From positions 1-35,074 of the forward strand of contig JACRJB010000044.1 of NCBI GenBank assembly GCA_016215605.1: a stretch of DNA of 35,074 nt, in the 5' to 3' direction. This stretch comes from Rhodopseudomonas palustris. Lineage in GTDB: Bacteria; Pseudomonadota; Alphaproteobacteria; Rhizobiales; Xanthobacteraceae. Below the pieces are notes generated by a model that ran no database searches, was not told where the DNA came from, and worked only from the letters and a program-made list of their open reading frames with translations. This document shows, one piece after another, positions 1-7,135 of the stretch (its first letter is position 1; each line of letters begins with the position of its first letter). Position numbers and translations under genes: made by a program.

Positions 1-129
1 ATGCGCGTCGCCCAGAAGCGCACCATCGATGCTGCTTGCGACTACATCGGCTACCTCGTCGGCACAATTCCCGCCGCCGAATGCAGCAACTATTTCAGCA
101 ACGCTGGATACGGTTCTATCAAAACATGA
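1..129 (+). CDS. IS630-type transposase, C-terminal end only
   Basis: The frame is open from base 1 to a TGA at 127-129 and encodes only 42 residues. The segment reading AAECSNYFSNAGY is the typical C-terminal tail of IS630-family DDE transposases (consensus-like ECxNYFxxAGY). The catalytic DDE core lies to the left of the window. The ATG at base 1 is almost certainly an internal methionine. The element should end shortly after the stop: IS630 elements insert at TA, and a TA is present at 137-138, just before the palindromic repeat at 141. Family assignment rests on the tail alone, so the subgroup is unknown. Confidence 0.72.
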   Translation: MRVAQKRTIDAACDYIGYLVGTIPAAECSNYFSNAGYGSIKT

Positions 130-140
130 AACGCTCTAGC

Positions 141-256
141 CGTCATTGCGAGGAGCACTCGGATCGGCGCTTCGCGCCGTCCGAGCACAGGCTCCGCGAC
201 GAAGCAATCCAGCGCGGTGCACGGAGTTGGATTGCTTCGCTGCGCTCGCAATGACG
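141..256. repeat. Intergenic palindromic repeat, CGTCATTGCGAG family, copy 1 (with nested hairpin)
   Basis: The ends CGTCATTGCG (141-150) and CGCAATGACG (247-256) are perfect inverted repeats. Inside are GAAGCAATCCAG and its partner TGGATTGCTTCG. Compared with the copies near 2898 and 28047, the left arm carries about 40 extra bases. These contain a second hairpin at 158-185 (CTCGGA and CGGCG pairing with CGCCG and TCCGAG, with one bulged T). The repeat sits between the IS630 tail and the convergent end of the FAD oxidase gene. Such repeats are common in Bradyrhizobium and Rhodopseudomonas genomes. Confidence 0.85.
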
Positions 257-269
257 GAGAGTGAGCAGC

Positions 270-1571
270 CTACGCAATCTCTTGGCTGTCCCTGTGCCTA
301 TACAGCACCATCATCAGCGGCGCGAACGGGCGGAGCAGTTCGTTCGCCGGGATCGGGGTCGGTTCGGTGAAGGGCAGCGCCAGTTCGGCGTCGGGCGCGC
401 CCTGCACGGCCTTCGACAGCTGATCGCCGAGCGCGATCGACAGCGCGACGCCGCGGCCGTTGCAGCCGGTCCAGCCGTAGGCGTTGGGGCCGAGGCGGTG
501 GATGTGCGGCAGGTAGTCGGTGGTCATGCCGATGAAGCCGTTCCAGACGTAGTCGAACTGAACGTCGCCGACCTGCGGCCACAGGCTCTGCAAGCGCTTG
601 CCGACGCGGGCCTTCAGCGTCGCGACCTGGTTGAACGGCCGGATGATCGCGCCGCCGGTGACGAAGCGGTTGCGGGCGTCGAAGCGGCCGAAGATCAGCT
701 CACCGTGGGTGTCCGACATCGCCTGCCGGCCGGGGATCATGCTCTTGCGCACATTGTCGCCGAGCGGCTGCGTCGCCATCTGCCACGACCGCACCGGCAT
801 CACCTCGCTGGCGATCGCCGGCGCCAAGGTCCTGGCAAATTCCCCTGTGTAGGCGTTGCTGGCGACGACCAGCGCGCGGCCGCTGATCTCGCCCTGCGCG
901 GTCTTGACGATCCAGCGGTCGCCGCGCCGCTCGATGCTCACCGCCGGCGAGCGCGCGAAGATTTTTCCGCCTTGTGCGACGACGGTCCGCGCCAGCCCGC
1001 GCGCCAGCGCCAGCGGATTGATGTGACCGCCCGTCCTGTTCCAGAAGCCGCCGAACCAGGCATCGGAGCCGAGCATGGCGCTGATCTGGTCGCGCGACAG
1101 CAATTCGACCGGCGCGCCGACCTTCGACCATTGCCGCACCCGGCGTTCGGCGATCTTGATCCGCCCCGGCGTATGCACCGGCTGCACCCAGCCGTTCTGC
1201 TCCTGCTCGGCATCGATGCCGTGGCGCTTCACCACGTCGAACAGGATCGAGGCGCTGTCGCGGATCAGCCCGACCAGTCGCTCGCCGGCCGCGCCGTGCT
1301 TGGCGACGATGTCCTCCGGGTCGGGCCGCGACAGCGTCGGGATCACCTGGCCGTTGTTGCGGCCGGAGGCGCCCCAGCCGGGCTCGGCGGCCTCGACCAC
1401 CGCGACGTCGATGCCGGCCTCGCGCAAATGCAGCGCCGTCGACAGCCCGCTGAAGCCGGCACCGATCACCACCACGTCGGTCGTCTCGGACCCGCGCAGC
1501 GCCGGCAGATCCGGCCCCGGCGGCGTCACCGCGGCCCACAGCGAATCCGGCCAGCGCACTTCGGCAGTCAT
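270..1571 (-). CDS. FAD-dependent amine/amino-acid oxidoreductase (DAO family, PuuB/DadA-like)
   Basis: A 433-residue flavoprotein of the DAO superfamily. Residues 32-60 form the N-terminal dinucleotide-binding fold, with GAGFSG at 37-42 and the acidic residue ending beta-2 at E60. GASGRNNGQ at 67-75 is typical of gamma-glutamylputrescine oxidase and related amine oxidases. The C-terminal flavin motif GxNGRG is seen near residue 370 as GCNGRGVALS. Such enzymes oxidise amines or N-methyl amino acids and release H2O2 or pass electrons on. The ATG at 1571 is preceded by AAGGGTG, a good ribosome site. The gene is divergent from the VOC gene with 120 bp between them. The substrate cannot be read from sequence, and no polyamine pathway genes lie nearby. 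Confidence 0.9.
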   Translation of the reverse strand: MTAEVRWPDSLWAAVTPPGPDLPALRGSETTDVVVIGAGFSGLSTALHLREAGIDVAVVEAAEPGWGASGRNNGQVIPTLSRPDPEDIVAKHGAAGERLVGLIRDSASILFDVVKRHGIDAEQEQNGWVQPVHTPGRIKIAERRVRQWSKVGAPVELLSRDQISAMLGSDAWFGGFWNRTGGHINPLALARGLARTVVAQGGKIFARSPAVSIERRGDRWIVKTAQGEISGRALVVASNAYTGEFARTLAPAIASEVMPVRSWQMATQPLGDNVRKSMIPGRQAMSDTHGELIFGRFDARNRFVTGGAIIRPFNQVATLKARVGKRLQSLWPQVGDVQFDYVWNGFIGMTTDYLPHIHRLGPNAYGWTGCNGRGVALSIALGDQLSKAVQGAPDAELALPFTEPTPIPANELLRPFAPLMMVLYRHRDSQEIA

Positions 1572-1691
1572 CCGTCACCCTTTCATCGATTTTCTGATCG
1601 CGTCGTCCCCCGCCTCCGACCTGCGTCGGGTTGCGGCGCCGCGGCGATCTGGCTAGCCTATTATGCAGAGAATTTGGGGAGTTGAGCCAGC

Positions 1692-2549
1692 GTGTCACTG
1701 GAATATGTCGTCGGAATCGACCACGCCGTGGTCATGGTCAAGGATCTGGACGCCGCTGCGGCCAATTGGCAGCGGCTCGGCTTCACGCTGTCGCCGCGCG
1801 GCACGCACAGCCCCGCGCTCGGCTCCGGCAATTACACCATCATGTTCGGGCAGGACTATATCGAACTGCTCGGCATCCTGACCCCGACCGAGCACAATGC
1901 GCCGAGCCGCGCCTTCCTCGACGAACGCGGCGACGGCATCGAGCGGATCGCCTTCACCACCACCGACGCCGCCAAGGGCGCAGACGAGCTGCGCGACGTC
2001 GGCCTCGACGCGGTCGGCCCGATCAACTTCGGTCGACCGGTGCCGCTGCCGGGCGGCGGCGAAGGCAAAGCGCGCTTCAGCATCTTCCAGTGGCCGATCA
2101 AGGAAGCGCCCGCCGGCCTGCGCATCTTCGCCTGCCAGCACCACACCCGCGACACCGTGTGGATTCCGGAGCTGCAGAGCCACGCCAACACCGCCGCCGG
2201 CCTGGTGCGGGTGCTGATCACCGCGCCGCGGCCGGAAAGCGACGCCCGCCACATGCTGCGGCTGATCGACGGCGAGCAGTATTCGGAACCAGACGGCAGC
2301 GTCGTGGTGCCATCGGGCGGCGACCGTGCCGAATTCGCCTTCGTGGCGCGTGACACGCTGGCGCAGCAATATCCCGGCGTGTCGCTGGCCGGCGTGCCGG
2401 AGCGCGGCGGCGCCGGGCTGATCATCGCCGTGAACGATCTCGCCGCGGCGGCGCAGGCGGCCGGCGCAGCGGGCGTCAGGATCGGCGACCGCGTGGTGGT
2501 GCCGCCGAGCGCCGCCAACGGCGTGCTGCTGGTGTTCGTCGCGCGCTGA
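1692..2549 (+). CDS. VOC-superfamily (glyoxalase-like domain) protein
   Basis: A 285-residue protein starting at GTG, chosen because GGGGAG at 1676-1681 lies at ribosome-site distance. The N-terminal half opens with the VOC strand GIDHAVVMVKDLDAA (His11 is a candidate metal ligand) and continues through YIELLGI, matching the glyoxalase-like family that contains one long VOC unit plus a second half (FACQHHTRDTVWIPELQSH). VOC proteins include dioxygenases, lyases and isomerases that use a divalent metal, so the reaction cannot be assigned. The gene is divergent from the FAD oxidase, perhaps sharing a regulatory region. It is followed by a perfect 8-bp hairpin at 2601-2620. Confidence 0.88.
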   Translation: MSLEYVVGIDHAVVMVKDLDAAAANWQRLGFTLSPRGTHSPALGSGNYTIMFGQDYIELLGILTPTEHNAPSRAFLDERGDGIERIAFTTTDAAKGADELRDVGLDAVGPINFGRPVPLPGGGEGKARFSIFQWPIKEAPAGLRIFACQHHTRDTVWIPELQSHANTAAGLVRVLITAPRPESDARHMLRLIDGEQYSEPDGSVVVPSGGDRAEFAFVARDTLAQQYPGVSLAGVPERGGAGLIIAVNDLAAAAQAAGAAGVRIGDRVVVPPSAANGVLLVFVAR

Positions 2550-2600
2550 CACGCCACGGCATTTTTCAGGAACGATTTCCCGGCCAGCCGCGTTCTTGCG

Positions 2601-2620
2601 CCGTCGAGTCCGCTCGACGG
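2601..2620. terminator. Hairpin downstream of the VOC gene
   Basis: CCGTCGAG pairs perfectly with CTCGACGG around a TCCG loop, 52 bases after the VOC stop. No run of T follows on either strand, so a classical Rho-independent terminator is only a possibility. Confidence 0.35.
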
Positions 2621-2690
2621 TCTGAAGCGTGCGAGCGCTCCGCAAGGGACGCTCGAATTCCGGGAGCGCCGGCTGTGCCGGCGACTGCAA

Positions 2691-2882
2691 ATGTCCGACG
2701 CCTACGTGATTGAAGTCAGCTCGCGCACCGCGGGCATCGTCGTGCGCGACGGACGCCATTTCTGCTTCCACGCCGCGCACCGGGATTTTCACAGCCTGGA
2801 ACGCCGCACATTCGCGTCGCTGGTCGCAGCCCAGAAGGCCGCCAGGTCGTGTGCCGAGCAGATTCGTAAGCTGATGGGCTGA
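2691..2882 (+). CDS. Small protein of unknown function (63 aa)
   Basis: An ATG-initiated 63-residue frame. The product is basic and soluble, with a beta-rich N-terminal part (YVIEVSSRTAGIVVRDG), aromatic/His residues FCFHAAHRDFHSLE, then an amphipathic helix (FASLVAAQKAARSCAEQIRKLMG). This looks like a folded small domain rather than chance coding, and it ends just before a palindromic repeat. No function is recognised. No strong ribosome site precedes the ATG, so reality and start are moderately certain. Confidence 0.6.
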   Translation: MSDAYVIEVSSRTAGIVVRDGRHFCFHAAHRDFHSLERRTFASLVAAQKAARSCAEQIRKLMG

Positions 2883-2897
2883 GGCCTCTTCTTTTTT

Positions 2898-2985
2898 CGT
2901 CATTGCGAGCCGAAGGCGAAGCAATCCAGAAGCATCGTGCACCGCGCTTCTGGATTGCTTCGTCGCTGCGCTCCTCGCAATGACG
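2898..2985. repeat. Intergenic palindromic repeat, CGTCATTGCGAG family, copy 2
   Basis: CGTCATTGCGAG at 2898-2909 and CTCGCAATGACG at 2974-2985 are perfect inverted arms. The inner arms GAAGCAATCCAGAAG and CTTCTGGATTGCTTC also pair. The copy lies between two convergent genes (the 63-aa gene and the MFS gene). A T-rich stretch (CTTCTTTTTTCG) precedes it. Confidence 0.88.
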
Positions 2986-3004
2986 GGAGGCTGAAGGCTG
3001 AGGC

Positions 3005-4159
3005 TCAGCCCCTCTCCGGCTCGACCTTCCGCGTTTCCGGCATCAGCAGCCACACCAGTGTCAGGCCGAGCGCTGCGACGCCGGCGAGGCCGAGGAAGGC
3101 GGCGTGGCTGCCGAATTTGTCGGCGACCAGTCCGGCCAGGACATTGCTCATCGACGCGCCGATGCCGCCGGCGGTGCCGACCACGCCCTGGGCGAAGCTG
3201 AAATGGCCGCTGCCGAACGCGACGTCGGCGATGATCAGCGGCACCATCACGCTGAACACCGCGGCGGTGACGCCGTCGAACAATTGCACCGCGACCAGCC
3301 AATACGGATCGGTCACGGTCGCGAACAGCAATCCGCGGATCGCCAGCGCACCGAAGCCGGCGAACAGCAGCGGCTTGCGGCCGATCGATTGCGCCAGTCG
3401 CCCGACCGTCGGCGAGAACAGCGCCACGATCGCCTGCGGCACGATGATGCAGAACGCGATCAGCGCCGGCGCGGAATCGCTCGAGCGGGTGGTGACGGCA
3501 CTCGCCATCAGCGGCAGCATCGCGGCGTTGGCGAGCTGCAGCGTCAGCATCGCGCCGGCGAACACCAACAGCGGCCGCTGCCGCAGCAATCCGGCGAGGC
3601 CGGCGAGGCGGAAGCCGGACGTCTCCTCGCACACTGCGGCGCCATGTGCCTGGGACGAGTCGATCTCGTTGCCGCGGATGCGCGACAGCGCGATCAGCGT
3701 CGGCACCACCAGCAGGCAGGTGACCAGAAACACCGAGCGGCTCGACAGCAGATAGCCGGCGGTGCCCATCACCGCGGCGGCGACGCCGTTGCCCAGCGAG
3801 GCGCAGCGCGCGTTGCGGCCGAGCCGTACGCCGATCGCAGTGCGGCCGACCAGCCCGAGGCTGATCGCCGCGATCGACGGGCCGAGCACGCAGCTCGCCG
3901 CGGCGTGCAGCGTCGCGGCCAGCATCACCACCGGAAAGATCGGCATCGCCGCATAGGCGAGCGCCGCGACGCCGATCGCCGCGACGGCGACACCGGCCAC
4001 CTTGCGTTCATCGCGGGCGGCGTCGACGATCGCGCCGCCGGGCATCTGGCCGATCAGCGAAATGATGCCGCCGATCGACAGCACCAGGCCGATCTCGACC
4101 TGGGTCCATTTCTGGGTGGTGAGATACACCGCGATGAACGGACCGAAGCCGGTCTGCAC
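3005..4159 (-). CDS. MFS transporter (5' end uncertain; conserved first helix extends upstream)
   Basis: A major facilitator protein with repeated hydrophobic helices and the cytoplasmic loop motif around GGAIVDAARDERK. It is about 384 residues when read from the GTG at 4159. That start cuts into the first helix. The same frame continues upstream as GLDWFIFFLADVQTGFGPF, the usual opening of this MFS subgroup, and stays open to a stop at 4403-4405. Between 4160 and 4402 it contains no ATG, GTG or TTG; CTG occurs at 4255 and 4294. The real start may therefore be non-canonical, or a start has been lost or mis-sequenced. It lies just downstream of the PRC-barrel gene on the same strand. The substrate is unknown. 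Confidence 0.82.
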   Translation of the reverse strand: MQTGFGPFIAVYLTTQKWTQVEIGLVLSIGGIISLIGQMPGGAIVDAARDERKVAGVAVAAIGVAALAYAAMPIFPVVMLAATLHAAASCVLGPSIAAISLGLVGRTAIGVRLGRNARCASLGNGVAAAVMGTAGYLLSSRSVFLVTCLLVVPTLIALSRIRGNEIDSSQAHGAAVCEETSGFRLAGLAGLLRQRPLLVFAGAMLTLQLANAAMLPLMASAVTTRSSDSAPALIAFCIIVPQAIVALFSPTVGRLAQSIGRKPLLFAGFGALAIRGLLFATVTDPYWLVAVQLFDGVTAAVFSVMVPLIIADVAFGSGHFSFAQGVVGTAGGIGASMSNVLAGLVADKFGSHAAFLGLAGVAALGLTLVWLLMPETRKVEPERG

Positions 4160-4295
4160 GTCGGCGAGAAAGAAGATGAACCAGTCGAGCCCGCGCTGAC
4201 TCTGCCGCGACGGCGTGCGCGGCGGCGCGGCAGGGCCGATCGCGCCGTTGTTCAGGTCGGGCGGGCCGTTGCCAAGGGGAAGCGGCGCGCTCAGA

Positions 4296-4805
4296 CTACT
4301 TCTCCGGGCCGAACTCGAGCGGCGACAGCTTGCCCGAGGCGCCGAGCACCACGACGAGCTGATCGTCCTTGTATTCAGGCGCGGCGCGGACCTGATCGCG
4401 AGTCAGCGCCAGCGTCACCTTGTCCTCCTTCTTGGCGACGGTGCTGAACTTCAGCGCCGCCCAGTCGACCGCGATCTTGCGGCTGCCGACACCGAGAAAG
4501 CCGCCGAAATCGATCACCGCGGCGCGCGGCTTGCCGTCCCTGTCGACCACAATGTCGACGATCCGGCCCATGTCCTCGTCGGCCGCGCTGCGCACCTCGC
4601 GGCCGAGCACGCCGCGGGCATCGTCCGAGCTGATCACCGTCACCGACGGCGGATCGGCCTTCGCCGGCGCGGCCGGCTTGACCGGTTCCGCCTTGGCGGC
4701 AGGCTCCGCCGGTTTGGGCGGATCGGCCGGATCGGCGCGCAGCCCCGCGGAGACGACGCTGGTGATCACCACGACGGCGAACGCAGTACTGAACCGGATG
4801 TGCAT
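4296..4805 (-). CDS. Exported PRC-barrel domain protein
   Basis: A 169-residue protein. Residues 1-24 form a signal peptide (MHIRFSTAFAVVVITSVVSA). A Pro/Ala/Lys-rich low-complexity linker follows to about residue 52. A PRC-barrel fold then runs from about residue 56: VISSDDARGVLGREVRS, DEDMGRIVDIVVDRDG, AAVIDFGGFLGVGSRKIAVDW. PRC-barrels are small beta-barrels used for protein or RNA contacts, as in the photosynthetic reaction centre H subunit and RimM; here a periplasmic role is implied. GGAGAGG lies ahead of the ATG. The gene starts 49 bp after the debranching-enzyme stop on the same strand, so co-transcription is likely. The function is unknown. Confidence 0.85.
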   Translation of the reverse strand: MHIRFSTAFAVVVITSVVSAGLRADPADPPKPAEPAAKAEPVKPAAPAKADPPSVTVISSDDARGVLGREVRSAADEDMGRIVDIVVDRDGKPRAAVIDFGGFLGVGSRKIAVDWAALKFSTVAKKEDKVTLALTRDQVRAAPEYKDDQLVVVLGASGKLSPLEFGPEK

Positions 4806-4854
4806 CGAGCCTCTCCACGATGGCGCGCCGGGCGCCTGAGCGAACTGCCGCGCT

Positions 4855-7053
4855 TCAGCGCGCCAGCACGATCGAAACCTGAATGCGTCCGTCGGTGCGG
4901 ATCACCTCCATCGAGACGCCCTCGCCGTGCCGGCGAATTCGCAGATCGACGCTGGACTCGCCGAGCCGCAGATCGCGCAGCACCACCTCGCTCAGAAAAG
5001 CCGGCAACCGCGGATTGACCAGGCGGATCTCGCGGCGGTCGGCGTTGAACTGCACGCCGAGTGCGGCCTCGAGCAGCGTGAACGCCGTCGCGCTGGCCCA
5101 GGCCTGCGGCGCGCAGGCGACCGGATACAGTGTCGGGCCGCGGCGACGTTCGCGCTGGAAGCCGCAGAACAGTTCCGGCAGCCGCCGCAGCTCCATGTAG
5201 GTGACGGCGTCGAACAGCCCCTTGAACACGTTCTCGACCGCGGCCTTGAAGCCGTAGCGCGCCAGACCGAGCGCGATCAGCGCGTTATCGTGCGGCCAGA
5301 TCGAGCCGTTGTGGTACGACATCGGATTGTAGCGCGCCTCGCCGCAGGCGATGGTGCGGATGCCCCAGCCGGAGAAGAAATGCGGCCGCATCAGATCGGT
5401 CGCGACCAGCCGCGCGCGATCGGCCCGGACGATGCCGGTGAACAGCAACTGCCCGGCATTCGAACTGCGCACCTTGCACGGCCGCTTGGCGCCGTCGAGC
5501 GCGAGCGCATAGGTGCCGAGCTCCTCGCACCAGAACGAGCGCTCGAACTGCGACGCCAGCTTGTCGGCCTGCTCCTCGAGCTGTTCGGCGCGCGCGATCA
5601 GGCCGAGCCTGCGGGCGCAGACCGCCGCGAGCCGCTTGCCGGCGAACACATAGCCCTGCACTTCGGCGAGCGCGATGTGCCCCTCGGCGAGCTTGCCGTC
5701 GGCGTGGAAGATCGCGTCGTACGAATCCTTCCAGCCTTGATTCTGCAGGCCCTGCTCGGTGGCGCGCTGATATTCGACGAAGCCGTCGCGATCGGGATCG
5801 CCGGGGCCGTCAATCCAGCCCAGCGCGCGCTCGATCGCCGGCCACAACTCCTTCAGCGTGGCGTCGTCGCCGGTGCGCTCGACATAGAGGCCGGCGAGCA
5901 TCACGAACAGCGGCGTCGAATCCACGCTGCCGTAATATTGCGCGAACGGCACTTCGCGCAGCGCCGCCATCTCGCCGCCGCGCATCTCGTGCAGGATCTT
6001 GCCGGGCTCGGCGTCGTTCAGCGGATCGACGCTGGTCGCCTGATGCGCCGCGAGCCGGCGCAGCACGCCGCGGGCGACGCGCGGATCGATCCACAGCATC
6101 TGCAGCGCGGTGATCAGCCCGTCGCGGCCGAACGTGGTCGAGTACCAGGGAATGCCCGCATACGGATAGCGGCCCTGCGGCGTCTCCGTCATCAGGATGT
6201 TGAGGTCGGCCATCGCGCGGCACAGCACCTCGTTGAAAATGTCGTTCGAGGTCTCGATCGTGGTGGCGCCGGCGGTGGTCTCCCGCATCTCGCGGCGATG
6301 CGCCAGCAGGCTGCGGAAGAACGGCAGCAGCTTCTGCGCCTGCGGCTTGTTGCAGCTCACGGCGACGAACACCGACGCGGTCTGCTGCGGCGCGAGCGTG
6401 ATCTGATACACCGCGCGGCCGGCCTTCAACTGCGCCGGGGCGGGGTCGAACTTCACCGTTGTGCTGCGGGTCGCGCCGTCGAGGCCGCGATAATCGAACG
6501 TGACGTCGGACGGCGACGCACGACGGCTGAGAACTTCGCCGCGCTTCGGCCGCACGCTGCCGCGCACCTCGAACAGATCGGCGAAGTCGTTGTCGAAGTC
6601 GAGCGTCAGATCGAAACTGGCTTCGGCATCGCCGTGGTTCTGCAGGCCGATCCGCTGAAACGCCGTGCCGCGCCACAGGAAGATCGTGCGCACGATGTGC
6701 AGCAGATCCTTGGCCAGCGCCAGCCGGCCGTCGCGATAGATGTCCGGATTGGTCAGATCGACGGTCAGCGCCGAATTGTCGTCGCGCAGATTGGAACCGA
6801 GCAGCAGCGGCTGAACGTCGGCGATCTGCAATTGCAGCTTCGCCAGATAGCGCGTGTCGGAATTGAACAGCCCGTCGGTGCCCACCGCCGCGCCCACGTC
6901 GCCGTGGCTGTCGATCACCAGGAAGGTGTCGTCATGCTTCAGCACGGTGCGCGGCCGCGCCGCCTGCCCGACCATCGCGATGTAGAACGGCGATTCGGCG
7001 ATCGGCCCGGCGTCCTCGGCGGTGACGGGCTGCGACATGACAGGAGTGAGCAT
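4855..7053 (-). CDS. Amylo-alpha-1,6-glucosidase-like (glycogen debranching-type) enzyme
   Basis: A 732-residue cytoplasmic protein. The N-terminal beta-domain (about 40-250, opening with DDTFLVIDSHGDVGA and DTRYLAKLQL) matches the bacterial debranching-enzyme N-terminal family. The C-terminal (alpha/alpha)6 barrel (about 280-700) carries WYSTTFGRDGLITALQML, NQGWKDSYDAIFHADG and NGSIWPHDNALIALG, all hallmarks of GDE-type glucosidases. These enzymes cleave alpha-1,6 branches or related alpha-glucosides; many bacterial members have uncertain substrates. ATG 7053 is preceded by GAGG; an in-frame ATG at 7038 is an alternative. The gene follows the ABC exporter (82-bp gap) and precedes the PRC-barrel gene. 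No glgA, glgB or glgC homologue is in the window. Confidence 0.9.
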   Translation of the reverse strand: MLTPVMSQPVTAEDAGPIAESPFYIAMVGQAARPRTVLKHDDTFLVIDSHGDVGAAVGTDGLFNSDTRYLAKLQLQIADVQPLLLGSNLRDDNSALTVDLTNPDIYRDGRLALAKDLLHIVRTIFLWRGTAFQRIGLQNHGDAEASFDLTLDFDNDFADLFEVRGSVRPKRGEVLSRRASPSDVTFDYRGLDGATRSTTVKFDPAPAQLKAGRAVYQITLAPQQTASVFVAVSCNKPQAQKLLPFFRSLLAHRREMRETTAGATTIETSNDIFNEVLCRAMADLNILMTETPQGRYPYAGIPWYSTTFGRDGLITALQMLWIDPRVARGVLRRLAAHQATSVDPLNDAEPGKILHEMRGGEMAALREVPFAQYYGSVDSTPLFVMLAGLYVERTGDDATLKELWPAIERALGWIDGPGDPDRDGFVEYQRATEQGLQNQGWKDSYDAIFHADGKLAEGHIALAEVQGYVFAGKRLAAVCARRLGLIARAEQLEEQADKLASQFERSFWCEELGTYALALDGAKRPCKVRSSNAGQLLFTGIVRADRARLVATDLMRPHFFSGWGIRTIACGEARYNPMSYHNGSIWPHDNALIALGLARYGFKAAVENVFKGLFDAVTYMELRRLPELFCGFQRERRRGPTLYPVACAPQAWASATAFTLLEAALGVQFNADRREIRLVNPRLPAFLSEVVLRDLRLGESSVDLRIRRHGEGVSMEVIRTDGRIQVSIVLAR

Positions 7054-7078
7054 CCATCGACCTCATCGGCTTGCTGAT

Positions 7079-7101
7079 GTCACGGCCGAACCGGCCGTGA
7101 C
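7079..7101. other. Intercistronic hairpin between ABC exporter and debranching enzyme
   Basis: GTCACGGCC pairs perfectly with GGCCGTGAC around GAACC. It lies in the 82-bp gap between two minus-strand genes. There is no T tract after it on the minus strand, so it could be an mRNA-stability or attenuation structure rather than a full terminator. Confidence 0.45.
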
Positions 7102-7135
7102 GCGGACGCAGACACGCGGACGCTAACAGATGAAC

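Noticed and set aside
36-370. Short open frames through the first 370 bases.
   Set aside because: They run through the palindromic repeat, whose inverted arms create open frames, and have no protein features.
4927-7077. A 716-codon open frame on the plus strand.
   Set aside because: It is antisense to the debranching enzyme, is rich in Arg/Ala/Gly/Gln/His with no motifs, and results from GC-rich codon bias. The minus-strand frame carries clear family motifs.
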